From positions 1 to 64,000 of the forward strand of contig JAEYWX010000015.1 of assembly GCA_023428755.1 (NCBI GenBank): 64,000 bases of DNA, read 5' to 3'. This document shows positions 51,758 through 61,071 of this stretch, piece after piece. Position 1 is the stretch's first letter, and each line of letters starts with the position of its first letter. Both the position numbers and the translations under genes were made by a program. This stretch comes from Bacteroidota bacterium (lineage in GTDB: Bacteria; Bacteroidota; Bacteroidia; Chitinophagales; Chitinophagaceae). Under the pieces are notes generated by a model. The model had not been told where the DNA came from, made no database searches, and saw nothing but the letters and a program-made list of their open reading frames with translations.

Positions 51758-53749
51758 ATGCGTTGCTGTTTCCTGATATGTTTGTTATACATGGGTGTAC
51801 TAACATCAACAGCACAGCCATGCAATTTACCCGGCCAAACACCCGCCACCGCATTACCCATCTGCGGCAATGGAAATTATGAACAGGTAACACTTACTCC
51901 CTGCCGAAACAATGGTTTTTTTGTTGCAGGTTGTACAAACTCAAACACCAGTTATGGAGACAATAATCCTGTTTACTATAGATTCACCAGCAACACAACA
52001 GGTACCTTTTCATTCAGCATTCTTCCCAAAAACAATATTGATAATTACGATTGGTTTCTGTTTGATATTACCGGTCGTGACCCGCAGGATATTTTTGCTG
52101 ACAGAAGTTTAGCGATGATCGGCAATTGGTCGGGCAGTACCGGGCCAACAGGTGCATCGCCTACCGGCGTCACATTAACACAATGCCGATCGTTACCGCA
52201 GGATGGATTGAAACCAACATTTGCATTATCGCCACAAATACAGGCAGGGCATACCTACTTGCTGATGGTGGGGAATATGGATAACTCAGCAGCCGGATTT
52301 ACATTGGCAGTTGATGGCGGATCAGCAGATATCAGTTCAGCCCCGGCACAACTGCTATCAATCAACAACAGTTCCTGCATTAATAACGAATTGGTTCTTC
52401 GCTTCAGCAATAAAATACGCTGTAACAGTATTGCAGCCGACGGGAGTGATTTTCGTATTACACCGGCTGCAGCTTTTTCTGTTGTTACCAACAGTTGCAG
52501 CAATACTTCTGAAACAGACTCTATCATCCTTCGCTTTTCAAACAGCTTACCGTCGGGAACTTACACGATCAACTTGCAAACAGGAAGTGATGGAAATACA
52601 CTCACAGATATTTGTAGGAATAACCTTCCCAACGAAACACGCACATTCGATATGTATCCGTTTTCAGCAATCACTTCCGTAATACCTGAAGGTTGCCGAC
52701 CAACAAAATTGAACATCCGGTTCAGCAAAGCAATTAGCTGCAATTCTGCAGCAACCGACGGAAGCGATTTTACCATCACCGGTCCTTCAACAGTTACAAT
52801 TCTGAATGCAGCAACAAACTGTGCCGGCAACTATTCAAACTCGATTGAACTTACACTGCAACAACCCTTACTGACTGCAGGCATGTACACCATTACCATC
52901 AACAACGGGAGTGATGGCAACACATTGCTCAATGCCTGCAACGATCTTACACCCGTTGCCACCTCATTCAACTTTGAACTACAAGATACGGTAGACGCAA
53001 CCTTCTGTTATACCATTGCAACAGGTTGCAGCGAAGACAGCGTTTCCTTTACACATGCAGGCAATCATTCAATCAATAATTGGTACTGGACTTTTGGAAA
53101 CAACGGGATCAGCAGAGAACAATCGCCTCAATGGCTGTTTGCTGAAGCCGGCTTTATTCCAATACGACTTGTTGTGAACAATGGATTTTGTGCGGATACG
53201 AGTATGCAGGAAATATTTCTGCGCAATAAAATGAAGATTGATTTTGAAATGGCAGATACGATTTGTGCAGGAGAACAGGCATTGATCGTTGATAAAAGCA
53301 GCAATGCAACCAATTGGCTGTGGAATCTCGGCAATGGCAACAGCAGTACATTAAAAAATCCACCGTTGCAGGAATACCGGCAATTGAACAGCTCCCACCC
53401 TGTTACACTCACGATTTCCGACAGTACCTGTTCGCTTTCACTTACAAAATATTTGTATGTGCAGGCATCCTGCAACATTGTTATGCCCAATGCATTTACA
53501 CCGAACGGCGATGGTTTAAACGATTCCTTCGGACCATTGCAAACCGGTTTGGCAAATGACATGGTATTATACATTTATAATCGATATGGTGAATTGATCT
53601 TTCAGTCGCAGCCAACGGTTGTAAAATGGTTTGGCACAACTAATGGAAAAAAACAACCGCCCGGCTTGTATAGCTGGCGGTTGATCTATACCGATAAATT
53701 ATCGGGCAAAACGCTTCATCAAAAAGGAATAGTTCAACTACTCAGGTAA
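51758..53749 (+). CDS. Secreted protein with PKD-like region and T9SS type B (gliding-motility) C-terminus
   Basis: 663 residues, signal peptide ending TSTAQP. The N-terminal part (about 20-190) is a Cys-containing beta domain (CNLPGQTPATALPICGNGNYEQVTL). Then come two related Ig-like repeats that share NNELVLRFSNKIRCNSIAADGSDF and TKLNIRFSKAISCNSAATDGSDF. A PKD-like domain (NWYWTFGNNGISREQSPQWLF) follows, and finally the CHU_C/type B sorting domain PNAFTPNGDGLNDSFGPL ... YNRYGELIFQS ... PGLYSWRLIY. It should be exported by the type IX system and attached to or released from the surface. Confidence 0.9.
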   Translation: MRCCFLICLLYMGVLTSTAQPCNLPGQTPATALPICGNGNYEQVTLTPCRNNGFFVAGCTNSNTSYGDNNPVYYRFTSNTTGTFSFSILPKNNIDNYDWFLFDITGRDPQDIFADRSLAMIGNWSGSTGPTGASPTGVTLTQCRSLPQDGLKPTFALSPQIQAGHTYLLMVGNMDNSAAGFTLAVDGGSADISSAPAQLLSINNSSCINNELVLRFSNKIRCNSIAADGSDFRITPAAAFSVVTNSCSNTSETDSIILRFSNSLPSGTYTINLQTGSDGNTLTDICRNNLPNETRTFDMYPFSAITSVIPEGCRPTKLNIRFSKAISCNSAATDGSDFTITGPSTVTILNAATNCAGNYSNSIELTLQQPLLTAGMYTITINNGSDGNTLLNACNDLTPVATSFNFELQDTVDATFCYTIATGCSEDSVSFTHAGNHSINNWYWTFGNNGISREQSPQWLFAEAGFIPIRLVVNNGFCADTSMQEIFLRNKMKIDFEMADTICAGEQALIVDKSSNATNWLWNLGNGNSSTLKNPPLQEYRQLNSSHPVTLTISDSTCSLSLTKYLYVQASCNIVMPNAFTPNGDGLNDSFGPLQTGLANDMVLYIYNRYGELIFQSQPTVVKWFGTTNGKKQPPGLYSWRLIYTDKLSGKTLHQKGIVQLLR

Positions 53750-53756
53750 TGAACAA

Positions 53757-54134
53757 TCATAACGCAGTTTTCTTTTTCCAGAAATAATAAGAAAGCACAC
53801 CCGGTACGATCCACATCAACATACCCAGCATTTGCGGATCAAATTTTCCCGATGCTGCAATGCCTGAATAAACGGCAGCAGAAAGATCAAAGAACAAACC
53901 GGCATACGCCCACTCTTTGATGGTGCGGAAACCGGGAATCAGCAGCACAATGGCTCCAATAATTTTTGCCCAACTGATAAACTGAATAAAATAAATGGGA
54001 TAACCGAGTGATTTGTGAAAAATTTCGACGGTCTGTTCGTTAGGGCCAATTCCTCCCACAGAAGAAAAGATCATAAGTCCGGCAAAGAGCACAGTGAAAA
54101 CCCAGTACAGAATGTTGATTTTTTTTGGTTGCAT
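53757..54134 (-). CDS. DoxX-like membrane protein
   Basis: 125 residues from the ATG at 54134 (MQPKKINILYW). Four hydrophobic helices (about 7-27, 48-68, 75-93, 100-119) with YFIQFISWAKIIGAIVLLIPGFRTIKEWAYAGLFFDL, the pattern of the DoxX/DUF4870-like small membrane family. Function unknown; some members are linked to thiol redox balance. It ends 7 bases from the convergent T9SS-cargo gene. Confidence 0.82.
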   Translation of the reverse strand: MQPKKINILYWVFTVLFAGLMIFSSVGGIGPNEQTVEIFHKSLGYPIYFIQFISWAKIIGAIVLLIPGFRTIKEWAYAGLFFDLSAAVYSGIAASGKFDPQMLGMLMWIVPGVLSYYFWKKKTAL

Positions 54135-54327
54135 GATGATTGATTTATGATTGTTGGTTAAATACAATTGTAAAACTAACGCTGCCTTTCAAAGAAACGC
54201 CTGTGCAGATACGACAAAGCACAAGGCTGTTTCCGACACATTAATTTAATGAGAATACTTCATTTGTATGAACGGTTGAACCAAAACATCAAAAAGATTG
54301 TAACTTCTGCATCTAAATCAACATGCA

Positions 54328-55179
54328 ATGGATCAGCAAATCATTAATCTTTACGACGAATACACACACAAACCGCTTCCCCGCAAAGAGTTTATGAAGC
54401 GGTTGGCTATTTTAACCGGCAGCACTGCAGCTGCGGTAGCGATTCTCCCCTTTCTCGAAGGCAATTATGCAAAAGCAGCAGTAACACCAGCTGATGATCT
54501 GTTTACAGAATACATTACCTATCCTGCTGTTACCGGTGAAATGAAAGCTTATGTAGCCCGACCAAAAAAAGAAGCGAAATATGGAACAGTAGTAGTGATA
54601 CACGAGAACCGTGGCTTGAATGCACATATTGAAGATGTAGCACGCCGTGCAGCAACAGCAGGCTTCTTAGCCATTGCCCCCAACGCACTGGCTCCACTGG
54701 GCGGCACTCCTGCCAATGAAGATGAAGCACGAACCTTGTTCACCAAACTGAATCAAGCTGAAACGCAAACCAACTTCATCAATATTTTCAATTACCTCAA
54801 AACAAGAAAAGACAGTAACGGTAAATTCGGCTGTGTTGGTTTTTGCTGGGGCGGCGGTATGGCCAATACATTAGCCGTGAATGTACCCGACTTAAAAGCG
54901 GCCGTTGCATTTTATGGACGACAGGCAGCCGTTGCCGATGTGCCAAAAATAAAAGCAGCAGTGCAATTGCATTACGCTTCGCTTGATGAACGCATCAACG
55001 CAGGAGCAGCAGCATATGAACAGGCATTAAAAGATAACAAAGTTACGTATGAACTGTACATGTATCCTGATGTAAACCATGCTTTCCATAACGATACAGC
55101 ACCTACCCGTTACAACGAAGCAGCAGCGAAACTTGCATGGCAACGCACCATCGATTTTTTCAAAAAGCATTTGGCTTAA
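54328..55179 (+). CDS. Dienelactone-hydrolase-family protein with export signal
   Basis: 283 residues. An N-terminal segment with RKEFMKRLAILTGSTAAAVAILPF resembles a Tat-like or Sec signal set about 20 residues in. The alpha/beta hydrolase domain has the nucleophilic Cys in GCVGFCWGGGMANTL, the acid in YASLDERINAG and the His in DVNHAFHND, the dienelactone hydrolase triad. Related exported enzymes act on esters of unknown identity. It is followed by its own terminator. Confidence 0.9.
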   Translation: MDQQIINLYDEYTHKPLPRKEFMKRLAILTGSTAAAVAILPFLEGNYAKAAVTPADDLFTEYITYPAVTGEMKAYVARPKKEAKYGTVVVIHENRGLNAHIEDVARRAATAGFLAIAPNALAPLGGTPANEDEARTLFTKLNQAETQTNFINIFNYLKTRKDSNGKFGCVGFCWGGGMANTLAVNVPDLKAAVAFYGRQAAVADVPKIKAAVQLHYASLDERINAGAAAYEQALKDNKVTYELYMYPDVNHAFHNDTAPTRYNEAAAKLAWQRTIDFFKKHLA

Positions 55180-55201
55180 AAATAATCATTCAACTTTTTT
55201 G

Positions 55202-55226
55202 AAAGGAAGCCATTGGCTTCCTTTTT
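55202..55226 (+). terminator. Rho-independent terminator
   Basis: AAGGAAGCC (55203-55211) pairs with GGCTTCCTT (55215-55223), loop ATT, followed by a short T run to 55226. It is 23 bases after the dienelactone-hydrolase stop. Confidence 0.8.
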
Positions 55227-55325
55227 GTATAAAGGCATTCTTGTAATAACTAATTTCTTCTTAAATGTTTGTTGAGAGAAATTATACTCTTGAAAAAACT
55301 TATTTTGCACACCTATCAACATCTT

Positions 55326-57248
55326 ATGAATCGACTGATCATTTGCTTCCTGAGCCTTTTTCTTTTTATTGCAGTTGCTAACGCACAAACTCCACCCAAA
55401 CGGGAGTTACGGGCAACCTGGTTTTCTACCTTTTTAAATCTCGACTGGCCAAGCACGGCTAACCGCTCGGTGCAGCAGGTAAAAGATTCTGTAAGTAAGA
55501 TGCTGGATCTGCAACTGCAAAGCGGTATCAATGCTATTTATTTCCAGGTGCGGAATGAGTGTGATGCAGTTTACCCAAGCAGTATTGAACCATGGAGTGC
55601 ATCTGTTACAGGAACACAAGGTATTGCTCCTGCAAACAATTTTGATCCATTACAATTCATGATCGATGAATGCCGCAAACGAGGTATTGAAATTCATGCC
55701 TGGTTCAATCCATACCGTGCAGTGAATAATTACAATGCCATTGGAAGTTTTGCACCCAATCATATTGCCAAACAACACCCGGAGTGGTTGCTTGCACAAG
55801 GTTCGTTACGCATTCTCAATCCCGGTATTCCTGCTGTGCGTGATTATGTGTTGTCGGTTGTAATGGATGTTGTACGCAGATATGATATTGATGGTGTGCA
55901 TTACGATGATTATTTCTATCCGTATCCCGGAGCTGGTGGCACTGGCCGTTTCAACGACAATGCAACGTTTGCGGCACATGCAAGAGGCTTCAGCAACCAG
56001 AACGATTGGCGGAGAGATAATATCAACCTCTTTATTCAACGCAGTTACGACAGCATCAAACAACTAAAACCCTGGGTAAAGTTTGGAGTATCTCCATTCG
56101 GTATATGGCAAAATCAACGCAGTGATGCAGCCGGATCGGCCACTAACGGTTTACAGAGTTACAGCGATGTATATGCCGATACAAAAAAATGGTTACAGCA
56201 GGGATGGGTTGATTATGTAACGCCACAGATCTATTGGAGCACGGGATTCAATACAGCCAGCTACAGCGTGTTGGTTCCCTGGTGGAATAACAATGCACAT
56301 GGCCGACATGTGTATGTGGGGCATGCTGTTTATAAACTCAATGCAGATGCAGACCGGGATCCGAATTGGTACAATGGTTCGCAGATCAACAAACAAATAC
56401 GCCTGAACAGAAGCTACAACAATATTCATGGCAGTACATTCTTCCGCTCCTACTATTTTGGAAGCAACCCGTTAAAGTTCAGAGATTCACTCACTGAACA
56501 CATGTACACAACACCGGCTTTGCTTCCAACTATGCCCTGGCGTGATAATGCAGCACCACAACCTGTAAAAAATCTTACAGCAACCATTCGCAACAATCAT
56601 GTACAACTCAACTGGAATGCACCTGCTGTTGGCAACAATGAACTGGATAAAGTACGACAGTTTGTTGTGTATCGTTTTAACAGCGATGCGATTGATCTGA
56701 ATAATGCAGATGCAATACAATTGATCACAGGCAATGCACAAACAACTACATACACCGATAGTAACCTGATACCCGCTGAATATTATTATGTAGTTACAGC
56801 TCTCGATCGTTTTCACAATGAAAGTGAAGCAGGCAATGTGGTGAAAGCATCGTTTATACCCATTACACAGGTAATTGTTACCCAACCTGAACCTGTTAGT
56901 AAACCGGTAAAAGTAAAACAAGATACCATTGCTGTTGCAAAACCGGTGGTCGAGAAACCAACTGAGCCGGTAAAAACAACTCCGGTTGCAGACTTTGTAC
57001 TGCTGGCCGAACCCAACCCTGCTACTTCGTTCACCATCATCAGCTATACCTTACCAAAACGGATGCAGGTAACACTCAGCGTTTTGGACAATAGCGGAAA
57101 AGAAATGCTGAAACTGGTAGATGGTATTCAATCGACCGGTAAACAACTGATTCGTTTTAACACAACAAACATTGCAGCCGGTAATTACCAGGTGAAAATC
57201 AGTGCAGAGAATATTGAGAAAACAATAAAGGTAGAAGTGAAGAAATAA
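55326..57248 (+). CDS. Secreted glycosyl-hydrolase-like (GHL10/YngK) protein with T9SS type A C-terminus
   Basis: 640 residues from the ATG at 55326 (MNRLIICFLSLFLFIAVANA, Sec signal). A GHL10 (DUF187) TIM-barrel domain covers about 28-400, with RATWFSTFLNLDWPS, the active-site-like segment YDIDGVHYDDYFYPYPG and KPWVKFGVSPFGIW. A fibronectin-like domain (about 405-500, AAPQPVKNLTATIRNNHVQLNWNAP), a Pro/Lys/Val linker and a type A sorting domain (LAEPNPATSFTIISYTLPK ... AAGNYQVKISAE) follow. It probably cleaves a surface or environmental polysaccharide and is secreted by the type IX system. Confidence 0.9.
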   Translation: MNRLIICFLSLFLFIAVANAQTPPKRELRATWFSTFLNLDWPSTANRSVQQVKDSVSKMLDLQLQSGINAIYFQVRNECDAVYPSSIEPWSASVTGTQGIAPANNFDPLQFMIDECRKRGIEIHAWFNPYRAVNNYNAIGSFAPNHIAKQHPEWLLAQGSLRILNPGIPAVRDYVLSVVMDVVRRYDIDGVHYDDYFYPYPGAGGTGRFNDNATFAAHARGFSNQNDWRRDNINLFIQRSYDSIKQLKPWVKFGVSPFGIWQNQRSDAAGSATNGLQSYSDVYADTKKWLQQGWVDYVTPQIYWSTGFNTASYSVLVPWWNNNAHGRHVYVGHAVYKLNADADRDPNWYNGSQINKQIRLNRSYNNIHGSTFFRSYYFGSNPLKFRDSLTEHMYTTPALLPTMPWRDNAAPQPVKNLTATIRNNHVQLNWNAPAVGNNELDKVRQFVVYRFNSDAIDLNNADAIQLITGNAQTTTYTDSNLIPAEYYYVVTALDRFHNESEAGNVVKASFIPITQVIVTQPEPVSKPVKVKQDTIAVAKPVVEKPTEPVKTTPVADFVLLAEPNPATSFTIISYTLPKRMQVTLSVLDNSGKEMLKLVDGIQSTGKQLIRFNTTNIAAGNYQVKISAENIEKTIKVEVKK

Positions 57249-57364
57249 AATCAATTGGCAATAAACAATTAGCAATTGGCAATAGGCAAAGCCTGCACAA
57301 AATCGCAATGTTTTCGATTGCCTCTTGCTTATTGCACATTCACTCTTGCCTATTCCCCATTCTC
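57249..57364. repeat. Near-tandem AATTGGCAATA tract
   Basis: Repeated variants of CAATTGGCAATA(AG) (57252-57291) are followed by inverted-sense variants (TTGCCTCTTGCTTATTGCAC, TTGCCTATTCCCCATTC, 57318-57362). It lies between the glycosyl-hydrolase gene and the fRMsr promoter and accounts for the apparent N-terminal extension of the next frame. Confidence 0.5.
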
Positions 57365-57365
57365 C

Positions 57366-57373
57366 TACCTTTG
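57366..57373 (+). promoter_or_regulatory. TACCTTTG promoter -7 box of the fRMsr gene
   Basis: An exact TAnnTTTG match 15 bases before the ATG at 57389, supporting that start over the frame extension to 57308. Confidence 0.6.
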
Positions 57374-57388
57374 CAGAAATCATTTCCC

Positions 57389-57892
57389 ATGGCAGAAGAC
57401 TTGCTCATAATACAAGGCACCAAAGAAGAACAATACCGTCAATTGATTCCACAGATCAAAGGATTACTGGAAGGCGAGCCTGACCTTGTGGCCAACCTTG
57501 CGAATGTATGCGCTGCATTGAAAGAACAGTTTGGCTGGTTGTGGGTTGGTTTTTATTTAGTGAAGCCGAGTTCGGCCAAGGCATTTTCTGAGAAGAGTGA
57601 AGAACTGGTGCTGGGCCCGTTCCAGGGTCCTGTGGCATGTACCCGTATACGAAAAAGCAAAGGTGTTTGTGGCACATCATGGGCTGAAGCAAAAACACTG
57701 ATCGTTCCTGATGTAGAACAATTTCCCGGTCATATTGCCTGCAGCAGTTTCAGCAAATCAGAAATTGTAGTGCCGGTGATTCGTAACAACAAAGTACTGG
57801 CAGTACTGGATGTGGATAGTGTTGATTTGAATTCGTTCGACGAAACAGATCAACAATACCTCGAAGAAATTATTGCACTGATCGAATTTTAA
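57389..57892 (+). CDS. Free methionine-(R)-sulfoxide reductase (GAF domain)
   Basis: 167 residues from the ATG at 57389 (MAEDLLIIQGTKEEQYRQL), with a promoter box 15 bases upstream. fRMsr reduces free methionine-R-sulfoxide with the help of thioredoxin. The three cysteines that define the family are all present at 84, 94 and 118 (PVACTRIRKSKGVCG and GHIACSSFSKSEIVVPV), within one GAF domain. Cytoplasmic. The next gene begins 10 bases downstream on the same strand. Confidence 0.93.
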   Translation: MAEDLLIIQGTKEEQYRQLIPQIKGLLEGEPDLVANLANVCAALKEQFGWLWVGFYLVKPSSAKAFSEKSEELVLGPFQGPVACTRIRKSKGVCGTSWAEAKTLIVPDVEQFPGHIACSSFSKSEIVVPVIRNNKVLAVLDVDSVDLNSFDETDQQYLEEIIALIEF

Positions 57893-57902
57893 TTTCACAT
57901 CA

Positions 57903-58958
57903 ATGCAGAAAAATCAAGTATTGTTGTACGGAGCAAATGGCTATACCGGCGAATTGATTGCACGGTATGCAAACGAATACAATCTCGTTCCCATACTGGC
58001 CGGCAGAAATGAATCTTCGATCCGTTCATTGGCAGAACGCCTGCAACTCCCCTATCGCATTTTTTCATTGAATGATCCTGCAACGCTGCGGCAACAACTC
58101 ACCGATGTACAACTGGTGATCCATGCAGCCGGCCCGTTTGCACATACATGCAAACAAATGGTGGAAGCATGTATTGCCACCAACACACATTACATCGACA
58201 TCAATGGTGATATCTCTGTTTTCGAACGCATCAAACAATACGATGCAGCAGCAAAGCAGGCAAACATTATGCTCATGCCCGGCTCAGGCTTTGATGTAAT
58301 TCCAACAGATTGCACTGCATTGCATTTAAAAGAACAATTACCCGATGCTACACATTTGCAGTTAGCCTTTCTTCCCAAAGGCGGGCAAATCAGTCATGGC
58401 ACGGCTACTACCATGGCCAGTCGTTTGGGCGAAGGTGGAACAGCAAGAGAAAACGGGAAACTCGTAAAAAAGCCACTAGGACACAAACAGTTGACGGTTG
58501 ATATCAATGGAAAGAAATTCTTTACCATGACCATTCCCTGGGGCGATATTTCAACAGCACATTTTACAACAGGGATTGAAACCATTGAAGTGTACACAGG
58601 AATGAAACCAGTGGTGTATCGTTTCCTGAAATTTCAATTTCTTTTCAACTGGATCTTACGGAAAAAATTCATCAGGGCATATATTCAACAAAAGATCAAC
58701 AGCCGCCCACCCGGACCAACCGATGAACAACGGGCCAATGCCAAAACAATCGTGTGGGGTAAAGTGTGGAATGCAAAAGGCGAAGAAAATATAAGTGTGC
58801 TGGAATGTGCCAATGGATACAGTGTAACAGCCTGGGGTTGTTTACTCATCACACAAAAAATAATGAAAGGCGATTTCAAAGCCGGTTATCAAACGCCGGC
58901 ATCCTGCTACGGAAAAGATCTGATCCTTGAAATTCCAAAAAGCAAACGCATCAGTTAA
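57903..58958 (+). CDS. Saccharopine-dehydrogenase-like / trans-acting enoyl-reductase-type oxidoreductase
   Basis: 351 residues. The N-terminal Rossmann fold has LLYGANGYTGELIARYA (nucleotide site) and LAGRNESSIRSLAERL. The middle has IHAAGPFAHTCKQMVEACIATNTHYIDINGDI and GSGFDVIPTDC, the usual saccharopine-dehydrogenase NADP-domain blocks. The substrate in this subgroup is unknown. Lysine synthesis is unlikely because no partner genes are present. It starts 10 bases after fRMsr and its 3' end overlaps the convergent gene by 4 bases. Confidence 0.88.
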   Translation: MQKNQVLLYGANGYTGELIARYANEYNLVPILAGRNESSIRSLAERLQLPYRIFSLNDPATLRQQLTDVQLVIHAAGPFAHTCKQMVEACIATNTHYIDINGDISVFERIKQYDAAAKQANIMLMPGSGFDVIPTDCTALHLKEQLPDATHLQLAFLPKGGQISHGTATTMASRLGEGGTARENGKLVKKPLGHKQLTVDINGKKFFTMTIPWGDISTAHFTTGIETIEVYTGMKPVVYRFLKFQFLFNWILRKKFIRAYIQQKINSRPPGPTDEQRANAKTIVWGKVWNAKGEENISVLECANGYSVTAWGCLLITQKIMKGDFKAGYQTPASCYGKDLILEIPKSKRIS

Positions 58959-59509
58959 GGTTGTACAACAAATGCCTCTGCATTATACGTTACAATGAAT
59001 GAACGTGCAACACCGGGAGCCAGCAATCGGAAAACCCGGGTAACAAATTCGTTCTTCCATTTACGTTTTCCTTTTTTCTTCTTATCGAAGTCGTAATAAT
59101 CAACAAGCGAAACAGGAATAGCTGTATCTGTTTTATAAACCACAGTAACGTTTCCCACTCCCCATCCAAAATAATCATCGTCGTGCAGATCCACATACTT
59201 TATACAGTACCCCTCATTTCCTTCAGCAGGTTTGCACACTGCATTACCTGCATATAAAGACACAGCTTGCTGTAATCGTTCAAAATCTGTTTCAGAAACA
59301 GTAAATGTTTCACCGCTACCCAGGAGGTAATGTTGCAACAATGCTTTTTCCAGCGGCGAATTCAAACGGGGATGCAGCGTAACCATTTTATAAAACAGGT
59401 TGCGGTATCCTTTCAGCTTTTTTTGCTTTGCGGTTACAACCGTTGCAGAATCGCCTGAAAAAACAAAGAGTGGAATAACCAGTAACAGGGACAGACAGCA
59501 ATGCTTCAT
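58955..59509 (-). CDS. Hypothetical exported protein
   Basis: 184 residues with a Sec signal peptide (CCLSLLLVIPLFVFSGDS). The mature part is mixed alpha/beta (FERLQQAVSLYAGNAVC; YCIKYVDLHDDDYFGWG; NVTVVYKTDTAIPVSLVDYYDFDK). I recognise no family. It is convergent with, and overlaps by 4 bases, the oxidoreductase gene. Confidence 0.65.
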   Translation of the reverse strand: MKHCCLSLLLVIPLFVFSGDSATVVTAKQKKLKGYRNLFYKMVTLHPRLNSPLEKALLQHYLLGSGETFTVSETDFERLQQAVSLYAGNAVCKPAEGNEGYCIKYVDLHDDDYFGWGVGNVTVVYKTDTAIPVSLVDYYDFDKKKKGKRKWKNEFVTRVFRLLAPGVARSFIVTYNAEAFVVQP

Positions 59510-59550
59510 TCGGCCTTAAAAATAACAATTTTACACATGCTGTATTTCTT

Positions 59551-60222
59551 TTGCCCCGGCAGCTTAGTTTTGCGGCTCTGAAAGATTATTACGCTATACT
59601 GGAAGTGCCGCCTACCGCTACGGTTCCGGAGATCAAACAGGCTTACCGCAGGCTGGTGATGATCTATCATCCTGATAAAAATAATGATGACCCGTATGCT
59701 TTATCCCATTTCAACGAGATCAAAGAAGCGTATGAAGTATTGATGAATCCCGGCAAAAAAGAATTGTACCTGCAGGAACGCTGGTTAAAAAAAGCGGCCG
59801 GACAAAAAATTGGTGAAGACCTGATCACCGCACCTGCCATTCTCAAAAAAAGTATTGAGCTGAACAAACAGATAGCAGCAATGGATGTGTACCGCATGCA
59901 TTATGCCGGCATGGGTACACGCATCACTGATCTTTTGAACGATCATGTAATTGAACAACTACTCGCACAAAAAGAAGAGGACATCCATTGTTCCATTGTG
60001 CTGTTGCTGATCAAAGCCACCAAACCACTTCCTTACAACGAAACATCCGAAGTGTGTAAACAATTACGCAAACTCGCCGCAACACAACCACAACTGCTGC
60101 AACAAATTGAACAGGCGCTTGAACAGAAAAAGAAAACAGCCTACTGGAGCAAATTCAACGGGTTGTTCATTTTTCTTTTGACGATTTTGTTGTGTTTGCT
60201 CATTTATTTTATGGGCAAATGA
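59551..60222 (+). CDS. J-domain protein with C-terminal membrane anchor
   Basis: 223 residues if begun at TTG 59551, 214 if begun at CTG 59578. The J domain (about 12-75) has DYYAILEVPPTATVPEIKQAYRR and the HPD motif in IYHPDKNNDD, which stimulates DnaK. A central helical region of unknown type and one C-terminal helix (GLFIFLLTILLCLLIYFMG) make it a tail-anchored co-chaperone. A TAGTTTTG box at 59565-59572 lies inside the first codons, raising doubt about the TTG start; a CTG start giving the conserved (M)KDYYAILEV is possible. No ATG is in frame upstream. Confidence 0.8.
   Translation: MPRQLSFAALKDYYAILEVPPTATVPEIKQAYRRLVMIYHPDKNNDDPYALSHFNEIKEAYEVLMNPGKKELYLQERWLKKAAGQKIGEDLITAPAILKKSIELNKQIAAMDVYRMHYAGMGTRITDLLNDHVIEQLLAQKEEDIHCSIVLLLIKATKPLPYNETSEVCKQLRKLAATQPQLLQQIEQALEQKKKTAYWSKFNGLFIFLLTILLCLLIYFMGK
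59565..59572 (+). promoter_or_regulatory. TAGTTTTG box inside the J-domain gene start
   Basis: An exact TAnnTTTG match. Transcription would begin about 59578, the position of an in-frame CTG. It could be fortuitous. Confidence 0.35.
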
Positions 60223-60338
60223 TTTTTTGTTGAATCATCGTCTCCATATTCCGGCCATATGCTACACATTAAAATTATTATGATGAATGGTTGAACTATT
60301 GTTTGAAACGCATGTTCTATTGCGAAACAAACATTTTT

Positions 60339-60890
60339 ATGAAGAAGACATTTTTCTCATTCATGACAACAGCTGCAATTGCAGTAGTAATGACATCATG
60401 CGGTGGTGGTGAATCAACTGCAGAAACAACAACTGATACAGCGGCTACAGTCGAAGTAGCACCTGCTCCTGCTGCACCTGCAACAGTAGTTGATATTGCC
60501 GTAGGTTCTGCTGATCACTCTACATTGGTAACAGCAGTTACAACTGCCGGTTTAGTAGAAACATTAAGCGGTGCTGGTCCTTTCACTGTATTTGCACCAA
60601 CGAATGCTGCATTTGCTGCATTACCTGCAGGAACAGTAGAAACATTGTTGAAGCCGGAAAGCAAAGCTGATCTTACTGGTATCTTAACCTACCATGTAGT
60701 AGCGGGTTCATTGAAAGCTGCTGATCTTACTGATGGTCAGAAGTTGAAAACAGTAAATGGTGCTGAGTTAACTGTTTCTGTAAAAGATGGCAAAGTAATG
60801 ATCGATGGTGCAAACGTAACAGCAGCTGACCTCGTAGCAGGCAACGGTGTTGTACACGTATTGGATGCAGTGGTATTACCTAAAAAATAA
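60339..60890 (+). CDS. Fasciclin-domain lipoprotein
   Basis: 183 residues from the ATG at 60339 (MKKTFFSFMTTAAIAVVMTSC), with a lipobox Cys followed by GGG. An Ala/Thr/Pro-rich linker (about 25-50) precedes one FAS1 domain with DHSTLVTAVTTAGLVETL, GPFTVFAPTNAAFAALP, LTYHVVAGSL and GNGVVHVLDAVVLP, the standard FAS1 blocks. FAS1 domains mediate adhesion. The domain is nearer to environmental bacterial FAS1 than to the degenerate copies in the larger fasciclin gene at the window end. A strong terminator follows. Confidence 0.9.
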   Translation: MKKTFFSFMTTAAIAVVMTSCGGGESTAETTTDTAATVEVAPAPAAPATVVDIAVGSADHSTLVTAVTTAGLVETLSGAGPFTVFAPTNAAFAALPAGTVETLLKPESKADLTGILTYHVVAGSLKAADLTDGQKLKTVNGAELTVSVKDGKVMIDGANVTAADLVAGNGVVHVLDAVVLPKK

Positions 60891-60910
60891 TCGTATCCTT
60901 TTCATTCTTC

Positions 60911-60947
60911 AACAATTGCTTCCCAAATGGGGAGCAATTGTTGTTTT
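60911..60947 (+). terminator. Rho-independent terminator of the fasciclin lipoprotein gene
   Basis: AACAATTGCTTCCC (60911-60924) pairs with GGGGAGCAATTGTT (60929-60942) except for one G-T pair, loop AAAT, followed by GTTTT. Confidence 0.8.
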
Positions 60948-60976
60948 GTGCCGGGTTAATTCTACAATAAGCTTGT

Positions 60977-61071
60977 GCAACACTACGAGTTCCGTCCGAC
61001 GAGGGCGTCTGACGAGCCGTACTTCTAACTTCGTACTTTTCACTTTCAATTTTCTACTTCCCCTTTAAGAT
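60977..61071. repeat. Low-complexity and short tandem repeats before the ABC-F gene
   Basis: CGTCCGACGAG (60993-61003) and CGTCTGACGAG (61006-61016) are tandem near-copies with a 13-base period, followed by CTTCTAACTTCGTACTTTTCACTTTC-like near-repeats to 61071. Confidence 0.45.

Noticed and set aside
57308..57388. A longer N-terminus for the methionine-sulfoxide reductase.
   Set aside because: The extension is encoded by a repeat tract and the promoter box at 57366-57373. The family begins at the ATG at 57389.
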